Of a DNA stretch of 64,000 nucleotides, positions 1 to 10,870 are shown in pieces. A program made the translations under genes and the position numbers. Below the pieces are notes generated by a model. That model did not search any database, was not told the origin of the DNA, and saw only the letters and a list, made by a program, of their open reading frames with translations. The stretch comes from Cryptomeria japonica. Taxonomy: Eukaryota; Streptophyta; Pinopsida; Cupressales; Cupressaceae. The DNA lies in the NCBI RefSeq assembly GCF_030272615.1, contig NC_081406.1:263096624-263160623 (forward strand). The letters run 5' to 3'. Numbering within the stretch: the stretch's first letter is position 1; every line of letters begins with the position of its first letter.

Positions 1-1762
1 GGTGAGAGCATACGGTGATAAGGGGTTCGTTAGCTCACAAATTTGCTAGAAATTATAAAGCAGATACAATACTGGGCGGCAAGCCAGCCCCTTCCATTTA
101 TCCAGTGGGAAAGGCAAGAAACTTAGCAGTGAACCAACCAAGAGAACAATACTACAGACACAAATCACTCTATCACAATATTTCTGCGGGAGGACTGAAT
201 TACAAATTACTCAACTCAACCGCTTATGTAGCAGGAGGACCATTACAATCAACATCACTCAACTGCTTATGCAACGGGAGGACTGAATTACAATTTATCA
301 GATGTAGGCGGCAAGCCAGCCCTTCCACTTTTCAGCGGGATAAGAGATTACAATCCAGAATGGGTTAGTAGTACTACTACTTAACCTTACAATAAAAAGG
401 AAAGTGAGAGTAGAAGAATAATGCTGAAAATAAAAGATAATGATCATGAAACTCTTCCAACATCAAAAATAGCAGGCTGAAAATGCATAACCAACAACCT
501 ATAAACCCACTAAATTACTCATATCTCTCTGAATTTTCACTCAATTCCTCCCAAATCACTCTCAAACCAACATTAGACCAGTAGCGACTAAGACAAACCA
601 AAAGGAAGCTACCAAAACACCCCAAATTACTTGGCATGCATCCCAATGCACCCTCTAAAACCCACGCCTAGCTAGGTATTTTCAATTTGCATTATTAAAT
701 TCAATACTCAATGAAAAGTTCCACAAACTTACAATATGAATTGCTAGCAGCAAGAAGGATGATTGAACCAGTACCCAGAATGACCAGACACTTAGGCAGA
801 GAGGTGTGATAAAAAACGTGCTTCAGCCACAGGGAAACCAACAACTCCAGAAATCACTCCAAACTCCAAGAACATTGAAATATGCAATGAAAGTATCATA
901 GATTACAATACGTAGCTAGGTACTATATCTCAAGTACAAAACTAGAAAGCACTAGGGAGCCGCACTCCGAAGCTTCAAAGTTCTGATGCCAATCCAGTAG
1001 CATAACAATGCAAATTTTCAAGATAGCCCAAATGAGAGCCCAAGGCTCATATTTATAACTTCACGCCTTCCCAAATGCAAATGCAAATGGTGCCAAACTC
1101 CATTCAATTTCACTTTCATTTTGCCTTATGTCTCCCCACCAACATGGCGCCCACTTACCTTTCCTAGGCAAGTTCGAACTCTCCTTATGGTGGCATCTTT
1201 TTGCAATATTAAACATTAAACAAAAGATGTTTAATCCTCCTAAATGGCCACCAACAAATTCGCCCTTTGACTTAGGAAATAATCATATGAATATTAATTA
1301 ATTATTTTTTCCCTAAGTCATCCTCAACAATTAATCAGTAACTGCAAATATTTAAATATTAAACCTTTGACAAGGAAATAATATTTAATTAAATTACTTA
1401 TGACTCCCATATTGATCATTAACAGAAACCAGGATGAAGCGGAGTAAAGAAGACCAAAGAACTGCTGCAAGACCAGGACCCTGTCCACTGCCAAAAATAG
1501 AAATGCTCCATACTGCCACTTACTAAAAATAGTAAGTCATAAATTACTGCTTCGAAAAGCATGATCTTTGCACCCAGTGATAGAGCATGGAAAGCTCAGT
1601 AGGACAGCATCATCGAAACAGCCAACCCCTAACTTACTAAAAATAGTAAGTTCTCGCCTCACCAACGTTTGAAACCTTAATTCTTCATTGCACATAGCGT
1701 ACGGGTCTGAGGAATAGGTCAATGGACCACTGAAAGCACATCATCGAGAAGGGGACATTACA
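1..1762 (-). repeat. Family A Ty3/gypsy LTR, partial
   Basis: On the minus strand this begins TGTAATGTCCCC at 1762 and matches, as reverse complement, the LTRs of the complete element at 41592-50099 over its whole visible length. It reaches the U5 stretch (GGTGAGAGCATACGG near position 1) before the window edge cuts it. It holds the two U3 hairpins typical of the family (1518-1537 and 1632-1651). The sequence beside 1762 is not the purine tract expected upstream of a 3' LTR, so this is a solo LTR or a 5' LTR; the missing end would decide. Confidence 0.9.
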
Positions 1763-2089
1763 TGTTGAGTCCTCATGTGTCCTGATTTTGAGATGCTTGT
1801 TGTCTTGAAGTGTCATAGAGAGAACCTTGGTGAAGTCGTTCCCTTGAAGTGCATCCCTGCCTTGATGTTGCTCACAGCCAGCTGCTTTATTCTCTTCCTT
1901 AATCACCTGCGAAAACAAACAAGATACCATCAAATATACCTGATATGTACTGATTTCACACATTTTTCAAACTTTCTAATTTGATATGCATTACTAATGG
2001 GGGTGGAATGATGTTCTAATTTCTGTTTGCATTTCTGATTTCACTCACTTCAAGTCTGATTAGGGTTTTAAGTCTGAGATTTTAACAGT
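1763..2089. other. Unassigned noncoding DNA
   Basis: Between the family A LTR and the degenerate minisatellite. Short open frames exist on both strands, but none shows a recognisable domain or codon pattern. Confidence 0.4.
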
Positions 2090-3190
2090 CTGATCGTGGA
2101 TTCTTCCAAGTAATAGACAAACTTCACCATCTGTCTCAAGGTTGTGGATTTAGGCTGATCGTGGATTTCTCATGGGCAGGGATTCTTGAAGGTTATGGAT
2201 TTTCTCCACCCAAGGATAGATTTGCTTGCCTCTCTCAAGTCATGGTTGCCTTAATCTCTTTCACCCTTCATCAAACTTATTCATTTGCTTGATCAAATAT
2301 CATAATGTTGCACTTACCATTGCCAAGTCGTGGATTTTATCAACCGAAGGATGAATTCTTCCGTTGTGGATTTCTTCAACCCAACGTTAAATTTCTCCTT
2401 AGTCGTGGATCTTGGTGATCCAAGGAAAAATTTCACCTATGGCGTGGATATTGGTAAGTGAGGAATAATCTTGTTAACTTGTTCAATCTTGCCAACTTCA
2501 AGTGCCTAACCAATTAATTCACCCTCAATATGATATTATCCTCATTCAAATTCACTCCAAGTCAAGGATTGAGCAAGTTGAACATTTCATCTTCACTTCA
2601 AGGATCAATCTTTCCATCTCCATTCTTGAGGCATGGATTTTGGTAACTCAAGATAAAATGTCATCACTCACCACTGAAGTCGTGGATTTGAGCAAATCAA
2701 GGAAAAATGTCACCATGGTCATGGATTTGAGCAAGTCAAAGAAAAATGTCACCATGGTTGTGGATTTGAGCAAGTCAAGGGAAAATGCCTCTTTGGTCAT
2801 GGATTTTAGCAACCCAAGGATAAGCATTGCAAGTGCGATCTCCACCCCGACTTAATCTTCATTTCACTTCACTTACTTCTTGTTGATTTCCTCACTCAAC
2901 TCAATCCAAGGTATTCTCTTCATCGCCTATCAAGACATTTGGAAAGCGTAACTTACTTTCATCATTGCCAACTATGACCCTAAAGCCGTGGATTTTCATG
3001 ACCCAAGGATAAACTCATTGACCTTTACTCCAAGTTGATTGCTTCATCATTTGACTATGTTGATCATTTCACTGTCTTTGCTTTCAAACTTGAAGGATTC
3101 AAGGGGTAAACTTATTCATTATCATCTCCATTTAGCATCTTCACTAAGTCGTTCAAGATTGTGGATTTTGTTGAGTCATGGATAACTCAC
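2090..3190. repeat. Degenerate minisatellite, GTGGATTT...CAAGGA units
   Basis: A loose unit of the form GTGGATTTTnnnAACCCAAGGA recurs at least ten times, for example near 2094, 2196, 2329, 2405, 2630 and 2986. The best preserved part, 2680-2815, is three 39-bp tandem copies (13 codons, so the frame stays open as repeated DLSKS-type peptides). The open frames on both strands here follow from the repeat and are not taken as a gene. The array may be the body of the LTR-like sequence whose terminus is at 3655-3707. Confidence 0.65.
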
Positions 3191-3654
3191 CTCGACTACC
3201 GTTTGCTTTTTGATTTTACCAAGTGTTGGGTAACTTGTTTGTGGGGTTGACTTATTGTATTTGTTCTCTTCATCATCACTTAGACCTTGAATCGTCTTCA
3301 TCAATTGGCTCATCTTAGATTGATCATCACCTTTGTGCTCCAACCTAAGGGTGTCCAACTGCTTGCTTGAATAAGGCTCATCACACCTAAAACCCACCTG
3401 ACTTGACCTAGAGATTGCATTGTGAACCATCATTCATTGACTACCTTGACTCTCAGCTATCACTTGAGTGCATAGAGCTAAGAAGACTACAAACTAGTCT
3501 AAAGGGGAACTTGATTGTTGCTAGATTGCTTGACTTGATCACATCCTGACGATAAAGGCATTGCATCCCCTCACACGCAAAAGGTTAAAGAATAAATAAA
3601 CTACTACCAAGCAAAGCAACTAAGCTAAGACAAGTATGCTACTAAGCAAAAAAG
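3191..3654. other. Unassigned noncoding DNA
   Basis: No gene, domain or clear repeat recognised. It lies between the minisatellite and an LTR-like terminus that reads on the minus strand, so it may be that element's body. Confidence 0.4.
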
Positions 3655-3707
3655 TGGGGGTCCCCATTTGCAATGGGGCGCTATGTGAAAACATCACAAT
3701 AGGGCCC
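3655..3707 (-). repeat. Terminus shared with the 3.4 kb element at 59169
   Basis: Read on the minus strand, this matches the first roughly 45 bases of the noncoding element at 59169-62599: a TGTGAYGTTTT start, then GCCCCATTGCAAATGGGGAC. Both contain the hairpin CCCCATT-GCA-AATGGGG (here 3664-3680). Beyond this the two sequences diverge, so this is a related LTR end rather than a copy. It interrupts the LINE fragment at 3708. Confidence 0.6.
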
Positions 3708-4150
3708 ATAGATATTTACGGTAATGAATTGTAGACAAGAGGAAAAGCTCTTGACTTGACATCCTTGCCACAGTTTTCCCTTTGCCAACTTCTGCACTGC
3801 AACTGAGGCAAGGTTCCAAAAAATGGCCAAACCTCTCAATGCGCCTTTAGATTGAATTGAAAAAATCTTGATTTCCCTGTTGGTCAATTTGGTTTCCTAT
3901 AGAATAATAAGATTTGCCTTCTCAAACTGTACCCTACGCTTGACCACGCATTTTTTGTTAGGGGCATTTAAGCCTCTAACATTCCACGATAGGAGCCTCA
4001 TGGCCCTTGGGGAAGGGGGCCTTTGATCCTTGATCTTAGCAACATGGTCATTTTGATCCGCCCCTCTGCCTTTCCATCCTTGCATCTCAATTCTTGTAGT
4101 GTCATTTGTCCTTTGCCCTTGTATTTCCACAATTTGGGACAAATTTACCA
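3708..4150 (-). pseudogene. LINE (non-LTR) retrotransposon endonuclease fragment
   Basis: The minus-strand translation holds the conserved start of the plant L1-type apurinic endonuclease domain: MRLLSWNVRGLNAPNKK, then a NLIIL-stop-ETKL segment where the family has a Gln before ETKL, and further on NIYGP. The endonuclease would nick target DNA for target-primed reverse transcription. A TAG stands at the Gln position, consistent with C-to-T decay. Only the N-terminal part is present; it is cut at 3707 by an LTR terminus, and no reverse transcriptase follows. A minus-strand frame at 4189-4569 lies upstream in the same sense and could be the preceding LINE linker or ORF1, but I see no domain in it. 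Confidence 0.8.
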
Positions 4151-4623
4151 GACATATTCTGTTTTATACCTAGTTTGGACTAGGAGCCCTACTGCCCCTC
4201 TTTTGCTTCTTGTTCCTGATCACAAAGATTACCAAGCAATAAATCTTGGTGCTCATCTACTAAGATTCCTTCCATGACCTCCTCTATCCCTGGATCTTTT
4301 AAGAGATTTGGAATAAATGGGCAATATATTCTACACTTGGTGAATTCTGACTTGTTGAAGCTTCCTTTTTCCCACGCCTTGGCTTTGTAGCAAACTTCAA
4401 CTCTTGCAATTCTTTCATTCCCAGAGTGGATCTTGGAATTCTTTGGTGCCTCTTTATGAGAATGAGTTGATACCATAGAAACAAGACTTAAATTCGACGC
4501 GGACTCGGCAAGGCTGACTCGACATGGGACTCGGCAAAAAAATCGGTAGGACTCGGCAAGACAAGGCAAATTACCAGTTTCTAGTGAGTCTCGCCTAAAG
4601 CAAGTCCTTGGAGAGTCTCGAAT
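4151..4623. other. Unassigned DNA with GACTCGGCAAG repeats
   Basis: Contains an open minus-strand frame (4189-4569) without a recognised domain. At 4500-4560 the words GACTCGGCAAG and GGACTCGGCAA recur three times in 60 bases. It may be part of the LINE fragment next to it. Confidence 0.35.
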
Positions 4624-4811
4624 TGTAATGCCCCCTTCTCAGTAAGGAGAAACCAGTGGTCCATTAGCCTATTCAGGAGACTCGTAGGTTGCCTGGAATC
4701 AGGAATTAGGGTTTCCTATTTTTGTGGAATATTGTGTGAGCCAATTGATGCTTGTCTGGTGGGGATTCTTTGATTTTGACTGTGGATTCCTTCTAGGTTT
4801 TTTGAGGGCTT
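4624..4811 (+). repeat. Diverged family A LTR, left part
   Basis: Starts TGTAATGCCCCC and then follows the family A U3 (CAGTGGTCCATTAGCCTATTC, GACTCGTAGG, GAATTAGGGTTTCC). It is interrupted at 4811/4812 by the copia element, whose target duplication GGCTT is at 4807-4811, and resumes at 10871. Confidence 0.8.
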
Positions 4812-5523
4812 TGTTAATGCGTAGTAGCTTCGGTAAGATAAATGATTGAATGAGAGATAAATGAAGTCTCTCATTCAATCATTTATCATATCGATAATTA
4901 TGATGAATAACTTCAAGCCCTCATTTGATAAACCATTCTTTATTTGTATATGATCAATCAACTTAGTTCGATCAAAATGCTTAACTGTCAATTATCATTC
5001 TATAGCATAGAATCCCGATTTAATATCGGTTACACTATTTGTGTTCATCGATAATTAAATCGGGTTAACCATTGCAATCCGAGTTATTTTGGTTAACTCA
5101 TTTAATGATAAAACAAACAATTATCGGGTAGACCAAACATCGATTAGTATCGATGTTAACTTATGTTTGCACCGATTGATATCGGGTGGTAGAATAAATA
5201 CACACCGATTGTTATCGGGTGTTAAGGCAAGCATTCACCAATTGGCATACACCGATTGTTATCGGGTGTTAATATAAGCATACACCATTTGGTAAATAAA
5301 CGCCATGTAAGGCATTGCTTGACCGTACCTAGTCTGCTATATATATATATATATATCAAATGGCATTTGTGAGAAAGGACATCAAAATTCATAAATGCTC
5401 CTCTCACCTGCCATACAAAAGAAGATAGTCAGATTTAAAATTTTAAATCAGTAATACATAGAACAAGATAATATCAAATAGAATATAACTTGCATATTGA
5501 ATGTAAATTGAACATCATTTGCA
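4812..5523 (+). repeat. Copia element 5' LTR
   Basis: 712 bp, TGTTAATG...TTTGCA. It holds a TATA-like run at 5338-5357 and three copies of the hairpin unit CACCGATTGTTATCGGGTG (5170-5188, 5203-5221, 5251-5269). Compared with the 3' LTR it lacks 72 bp that carry the left arm and loop of a long stem, keeping only AAGGCATTGCTTGACCG of the right arm. Confidence 0.96.
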
Positions 5524-5536
5524 TGGTATCAGAGCT
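5524..5536 (+). promoter_or_regulatory. Primer-binding site, initiator tRNA-Met
   Basis: TGGTATCAGAGCT directly follows the 5' LTR and is the standard complement to the 3' end of plant initiator tRNA-Met, the primer for minus-strand DNA synthesis in most copia elements. Confidence 0.93.
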
Positions 5537-5615
5537 ATAGTTAAATCGAACCTGAGGCTGTTCAATTTTATGTAAAATTCAAATCAGGCATATATTCAAC
5601 ATCACAATCCTATCA

Positions 5616-8600
5616 ATGGCTAGCATTATTAGATTTGAAGACAGACTTGGAGGAGGTGATGACTTCTCCACATGGAAATTCAGAATTCAAATGATTCTAA
5701 AAGAAAATAAAGTCGAATCATTTGTAAAGACTGAAACTGAAGAACCTGAGACTGAACCTGATAAAGTAATTTGGAGAGAAGGAAATGATAAGGCTATCAA
5801 AATCATAGTTGATGGGGTAAGGAACAACATTATGCCCATTAGAAGGAAACATGAAACAACCTTCAACATGTTCAAAGCACTTGAAGATGCTTTTGAGATA
5901 TCTAATGCTAGTAGAACCTTGGCTCTAAAAAGAGAAATAAATCACATAGTCATGATAAAAGGAGAATCAGTCAATGCCTACTTCATGCAAATATCTGCCC
6001 TAAGGGATGAACTGGCAACCCTTGGATATGAGATCCAAAGCAAAGAATTAACCCTCATTGCTCTAGATGGGTTGCCTAGCATATGGGAAACATTCTTCCA
6101 AGGCATCAGTGCAAGGGATAAGTTCCCAAAATTCGATAGGCTAAAGGCTGACTATGTCCAAGAGGAATCAAAGCAAAATAAGAAAGGGATCAAACAGAAG
6201 AATATAGATGAAGATCTTCATGTTCTAAATACGAACTCAAACAAGAAAGGCAAGCAGAAGCAATTCAGGAAGAGAAAAGGTCGTCACGGCAAGAACTCCT
6301 TCAAGAAGGACCTCTCTCAGATTCAGTGTTACAGATGTGACAAATTTGGGCACTATGTTGCCAAATGTCTAGAAAGAGCTAAACAAGCCACATTTGCCAA
6401 AACAGGAAAATCCAAAAGGGAAGAGGACTCCGAGAAGTATGTACTCTATTCAACACTCACAAATCAAGCATCAAACAAAGTGAACTCCTGGGTGATCGAC
6501 AGTGGCTCATCTAGACACATCACAGGATTCAGAGAAGTACTAGACTCCATCAAAGAAGAGAATGGTGAGGATGTAACTATCGAAGATGATTCTACACACC
6601 CTGTGAAAGGAGTTTGAACCTGCACCATCAAACTAAAGTCGGGTGTATCATTACAACTTAGAGGAGTGCTATATGTTCCAGGCATCAAGAGAAATCTAGT
6701 CTCAATATCAACACTGGAGGACAATGGATACAGAGTAACCTTCATGGACAACAAAGTATTGGCTTGGCCAAAGAACTTAGCCATTAAGAAAGCTAAAACA
6801 ATTGGTCAAAGACAAGGCTATTTGTATGAGCTATGTACAGAGCCCAACTTAGCCCTAATTCATGAGACTACAGATACCAACGAAATCTAGCATAGAAGAC
6901 TAGGCCACCTAAATTTTAGAGCTTTATCATCAATGGGAGACCTTGTCACAGGTCTACCTAAGTTAAAGCAATATCATTTAGGGGCATGCACAAGATGTGC
7001 CCTAGGTAAAAATACTAAGGGTGCTTTTCAGAATAGTACTAGGAAAACAAGTAAAATTTTAGAGTTAGTTCATTCTGATGTATGTGGACCTATGTCCGTA
7101 CCTTCATTGGGGAGATTTCTGTATTATGTAATATTTGTTGATGACTACTCTAGGAAAACTTGGATGTACTTTCTAAAATGTAAAGAATCAGAAGAGATCC
7201 TTAATAGGTTTAAAGAATTCAAATCAATAACAGAGAACTACTCAGGAAATAAAATTAAAACCCTAAGAACTAACAATGGGGGAGAATACACATCATAATT
7301 ATTTAAAGAGTTTTGTAAAAATTTAGGGATTAAGAGGGAGTTAACAAGACCTTATAACCCTGAACAAAATGGGATAGCTGAAAGGAAAAATAGGACAATC
7401 GTTGAAGCTGCCAAAGCTATGATTCTTGATCAGAATCTAAATATCAATCTTTGGGCAGAAGCAACTAGCACTGTTGTATATATTCAAAACAGATGTCTCC
7501 ACTCTCATCTTGAAGATAAGATCCCTGAGGAAGTCTTTACTAAATCAAAACCTGATATTAGCCACCTTAGGATATTTGGATGCCCTGTCTATATTCATGT
7601 ACCTAAGGAGAAAAGATTAAAATTACAGCCTTCTGGAAAAAAGGGGAATCTTTGTAGGATATAGTGAAACCTCCAAGGCTTACAGGATCTATATACCTGG
7701 TCAAAAGAATATTGAACTAAGCAGGGATGTTATCTTTGAAGAAGACTTAGCTTTCAAAAGAGCCCAAAGCTCTCTAGACCCTGAAGTCTATATCCCCACC
7801 CCTAGCATAGATAGAGATCCTACTCCTGAGCTTCAGAGGGGGAATCCTGAGGAAACCATAAGTGAAACTCAAAGTCCACCTAGAGAAAACCTCAAGAAAA
7901 GACCACTATGGGCCACCAAAACTGCAGCAGAAGCTCAAAAGTTTGTTGCTCTTTCAAGAACTTTCAGGGAAAGCAAAAGGCCTAACAAATTCACTAGCTA
8001 TGTTGCCCTTATGAATGATCTCTCCAAAGCCGAACCAAACAATGTATCAGAGGCTCTTGAACATCAAGTATGGAAGGATGCCATGTCTGAAGAAGTATCA
8101 GTCCATTATGAAAAATGATGTTTGGGAGATTGTTCCTAGGCCAACTAAGAAATCTGTTGTTTCATCTAAATGGCTTTTTAAGATCAAACATGCTGCAGAC
8201 AGTAGTATTGAAAAACATGAGGCTAGATTTGTAGCTAGAGGTTTCTCTCAAAGGGAAGGAATAGATTATGAAGAAACTTTTGCACCTGTTGCTAGATATA
8301 CATCAATAAGAGTTGTATTATCCATTGCAGCAGCTAAGGGGTGGAAGGTACACCAGATGGATGTTATGACATCATTTTTAAATGGTGAGATCTCAAAAGA
8401 AGTCTACCTAGAGTAACCTGAAGGGTTTGAAATTTATGATGCAGAGTCTCATGTGTGCAGACTCAAGAAAGCTTTCTATGGGCTTAAACAGGCTCCCAGG
8501 GCCTGGTATGAAAGAATTGACACCTATCTCTCAGGACTAGGCTTCTCTAAAAATGATGCAGATCCTAATCTCTACTACAAAAGAAATAAAGGTGATATGC

Positions 8601-9550
8601 TAATGTTAATTTTATATGTTGATGACTTATTAATCACAGGAAATGATCATCTTATAGATCAATGCAAGAAAGATCTATCCAAAGAATTTGATATGAAGGA
8701 CTTAGGACTCCTTCATTACTTCCTAGGATTGGAAGTATGGCAGAATTCTGACAACTTTATACTAAACCAAGGAAAGTATACCTTGGATATATTGAAGAGA
8801 TTCAGAATGCTAAACTGTAGGCCCATGACCTCTCCTATGGAAACCAATTTACATAAACTTAAAGAAGCAGCAACAGAGTCACAACCCACTGACTCTACTC
8901 AATACAGACAGATGATTGGGTCCCTGATGTACCTGGTGAATACAAGGCCAGATATCTGTTATGCAGTTAATGCCTTAAGCCAGTTCATGTGTGAACCTAA
9001 GGAGATACACCTGGTTGCAGTAAAGCACATCATGAGATACCTACAAGGTACTCTAAACCTTGGTCTCAAATATGAGAAAGTTGACATAAACCTACATGGA
9101 TTTACAGATTCAAATTGGGTTGGAAGTGTAACTGACAGAAAAAGCACCTCAGGGTGTTGCTTAGTCTGGGTTCAGCCATGGATCAGTAGGAAACAGTCCT
9201 CTATAGCTCAAAGCTCCATCGAGGCAGAATACATTGCAGCTTCTATGGCTGCTCGAGAGGCAGTATGGCTTAGAAAGTTGCTTGTGGGGTTGTTTGGATA
9301 ACCTATGCAACCCACTATTATACACTATGACAATCAGAGCTGCATGAAACTTTCAGTTAACCCAGTGTTCCATGACAGATCCAAGCATATTGAGATCCCC
9401 TAATACTATGTGCGAGATATGGTAGACAGAAATGTAATTCAATTAGAATATGTTTGTATAGGAGATCAAATGACAGATATTCTAACCAAACCTCTTTCCA
9501 AGGTGAAGGTTGATCACTTCAGAAAAGGTTTAGGTATGATAGAAAGGTAA
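5616..9550 (+). pseudogene. Copia gag-pol polyprotein, broken
   Basis: Gag runs from the ATG at 5616, with a CCHC knuckle (CYRCDKFGHYVAKC), then protease (IDSGSSRHITG), a GAG-pre-integrase HRRLGH zinc site, integrase, reverse transcriptase (HQMDV, SFLNGE, YVDDLL) and RNase H (TDSNW, SSIEAEY, ADI-type tail TDILTKPL). Breaks seen: TGA 6615-6617, TAG 6888-6890, TAA 7296-7298, TAA 8414-8416, TAA 9299-9301, TAA 9401-9403; an extra base in the G run near 7640-7645 and another near 8092 shift the frame. In integrase the second catalytic Asp is Asn (RTNNGGEY where the family has DNGGE), while the first Asp and the Glu (NGIAERKN) remain. Most stops fit C-to-T changes. The final stop at 9548-9550 follows GLGMIER, as is usual. 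Confidence 0.96.
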
Positions 9551-10084
9551 TTTGCTTTGTAATCTGTATTTACATATCAATAAGATGTTTAATGTGTAAA
9601 CTTCTTTGTCATGATAGGACATTTTGGATTTTTATCCCTTGAGTTCATATCTAAGAGGTGACAATCTCTCAAGATAATGAACACTTGTATGGAGACATTA
9701 TAAGGTGACGATCTTATAATGTCCAAACCAGTTATCATGTTGGATCTCTGGTGTATCATGGATGAGCCATGAGTGTGTTGTGGTAAAACATTTATATGAA
9801 ATGTTAGTTCACCTACCACAACTTGGATAAAGATGAGAATTGAATATTTTCTCATATGATTATCCTTAAGTATTGCGTGCTTAGGCAATACTGATATCAC
9901 GTGTTAAGGTGATATCCTGTCATCACAAGATTGATGTGATAGACACTTTGTATCACGTGTTTAGGTGATACTTCATATCATGTGATTAGGTGATATGATC
10001 TCCTAGAAGGTTAGATTGTGTAAAAGAATGCTAAATATCATTTGAATTGTGATGCTTGATACACTGCTCTCATTTATCTTACCT
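9551..10084 (+). repeat. Copia 3' UTR with an array of short hairpins
   Basis: Between the pol stop and the purine tract lie at least nine inverted repeats in 356 bp (9643-9998). The clearest are 9694-9723 (11-bp arms, loop GTGACGAT), 9869-9892 (AGTATTGC, loop GTGCTTAG), 9893-9916 (GATATCAC, loop GTGTTAAG), 9950-9971 (GTATCAC, loop GTGTTTAG) and 9973-9998 (TCATATCA plus a G-U pair, loop GTGATTAG). 9643-9682 is an imperfect stem with loop GTGACAAT. The stems differ in sequence while the 8-nt loops are alike. Others at 9777-9822, 9825-9865 and 9918-9945 have different loops. Function unknown; possibilities are RNA packaging, stability or dimerisation. Confidence 0.85.
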
Positions 10085-10097
10085 AGCTAAGAGGGAG
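10085..10097 (+). promoter_or_regulatory. Polypurine tract of the copia element
   Basis: GCTAAGAGGGAG immediately precedes the 3' LTR. In the family such a tract primes plus-strand DNA synthesis. Confidence 0.8.
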
Positions 10098-10865
10098 TGT
10101 TAATGCATAGTAGCTTCGGTAAGATAAATGATTGAATGAGAGATAAATGAAGTCTCTCATTCAATCATCTATCATATCGATAATTATGATGAATAACTTC
10201 AAGCCCTCATTTGATAAACCATTCTTTATTTGTATATGATCAATCAAATTAGTTCGATCAAAATGCTTAACTGTCAATTATCATTCTATAGCATAGAATC
10301 CCGATTTAATATTGGTTACACTATTTGTGTTCACCGATTATTAAATCGGGTTAACCATTGCAATCCGAGTTAATTCGGTTAACTCATTTAATGATAAAAC
10401 AAACAATTATCGGGTATACCAAACATCGATTAGTATCGATGTTAACTTATGTTTGCACCGATTGATATCGGGTGGTAGAATAAATATACACCGATTGTTA
10501 TCGGGTGTTAAGGCAAGCATTCACCGATTGGCATACATCAATTGTTATCGGGTGTTAATATAAGCATACACCGTTTAACGCCATGTATTATTATTATAGC
10601 GAAGGGGCACGATCAAGTAATGTCTTGATTGGCCATGTCTAAAAAGACATGGCCGGTCAAGGCATTGCTTGACCGTACCCAGTCTGCTATATATATATCA
10701 AATGGCATTTGTGAGAAAGGACATCGGAATTCATAAATGCTCCTCTCACCTGCCATACAAAAGAAGATAGTCAGATTTAAAATTTTAAATCAGTAATACA
10801 TAGAACAAGATAATATCAAATAGAATATAACTTGCATATTGAATGTAAATTGAACATCATTTACA
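10098..10865 (+). repeat. Copia element 3' LTR with long stem-loop
   Basis: 768 bp, TGTTAATG...TTTACA, followed by target duplication GGCTT. It contains an almost perfect inverted repeat at 10610-10675: 31-nt arms around AAAA, which as RNA gives 26 Watson-Crick pairs, four G-U pairs and one mismatch. The hairpin units CACCGAT...ATCGGGTG seen in the 5' LTR recur. Confidence 0.96.
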
Positions 10866-10870
10866 GGCTT

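Larger units (their letters stand above)
4812..10865 (+). mobile_element. Complete Ty1/copia retrotransposon, inactive
   Basis: Structure in order: 5' LTR 4812-5523; primer site complementary to initiator tRNA-Met at 5524; gag-protease-integrase-RT-RNase H pseudogene 5616-9550; hairpin-rich 3' UTR 9551-10084; purine tract; 3' LTR 10098-10865. The domain order with integrase before reverse transcriptase defines copia. The 5-bp target duplication GGCTT is perfect at 4807-4811 and 10866-10870. The two LTRs differ by roughly 17-20 substitutions by eye plus a 72-bp deletion in the 5' LTR. It sits inside a diverged family A LTR and so is younger than that LTR. Several stops and two frameshifts make it non-autonomous. 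Confidence 0.97.

Noticed and set aside
15-368. Open frame near the left edge as a gene
   Set aside because: It lies in the U5 part of a minus-strand LTR and recurs as noncoding sequence in other LTR copies.
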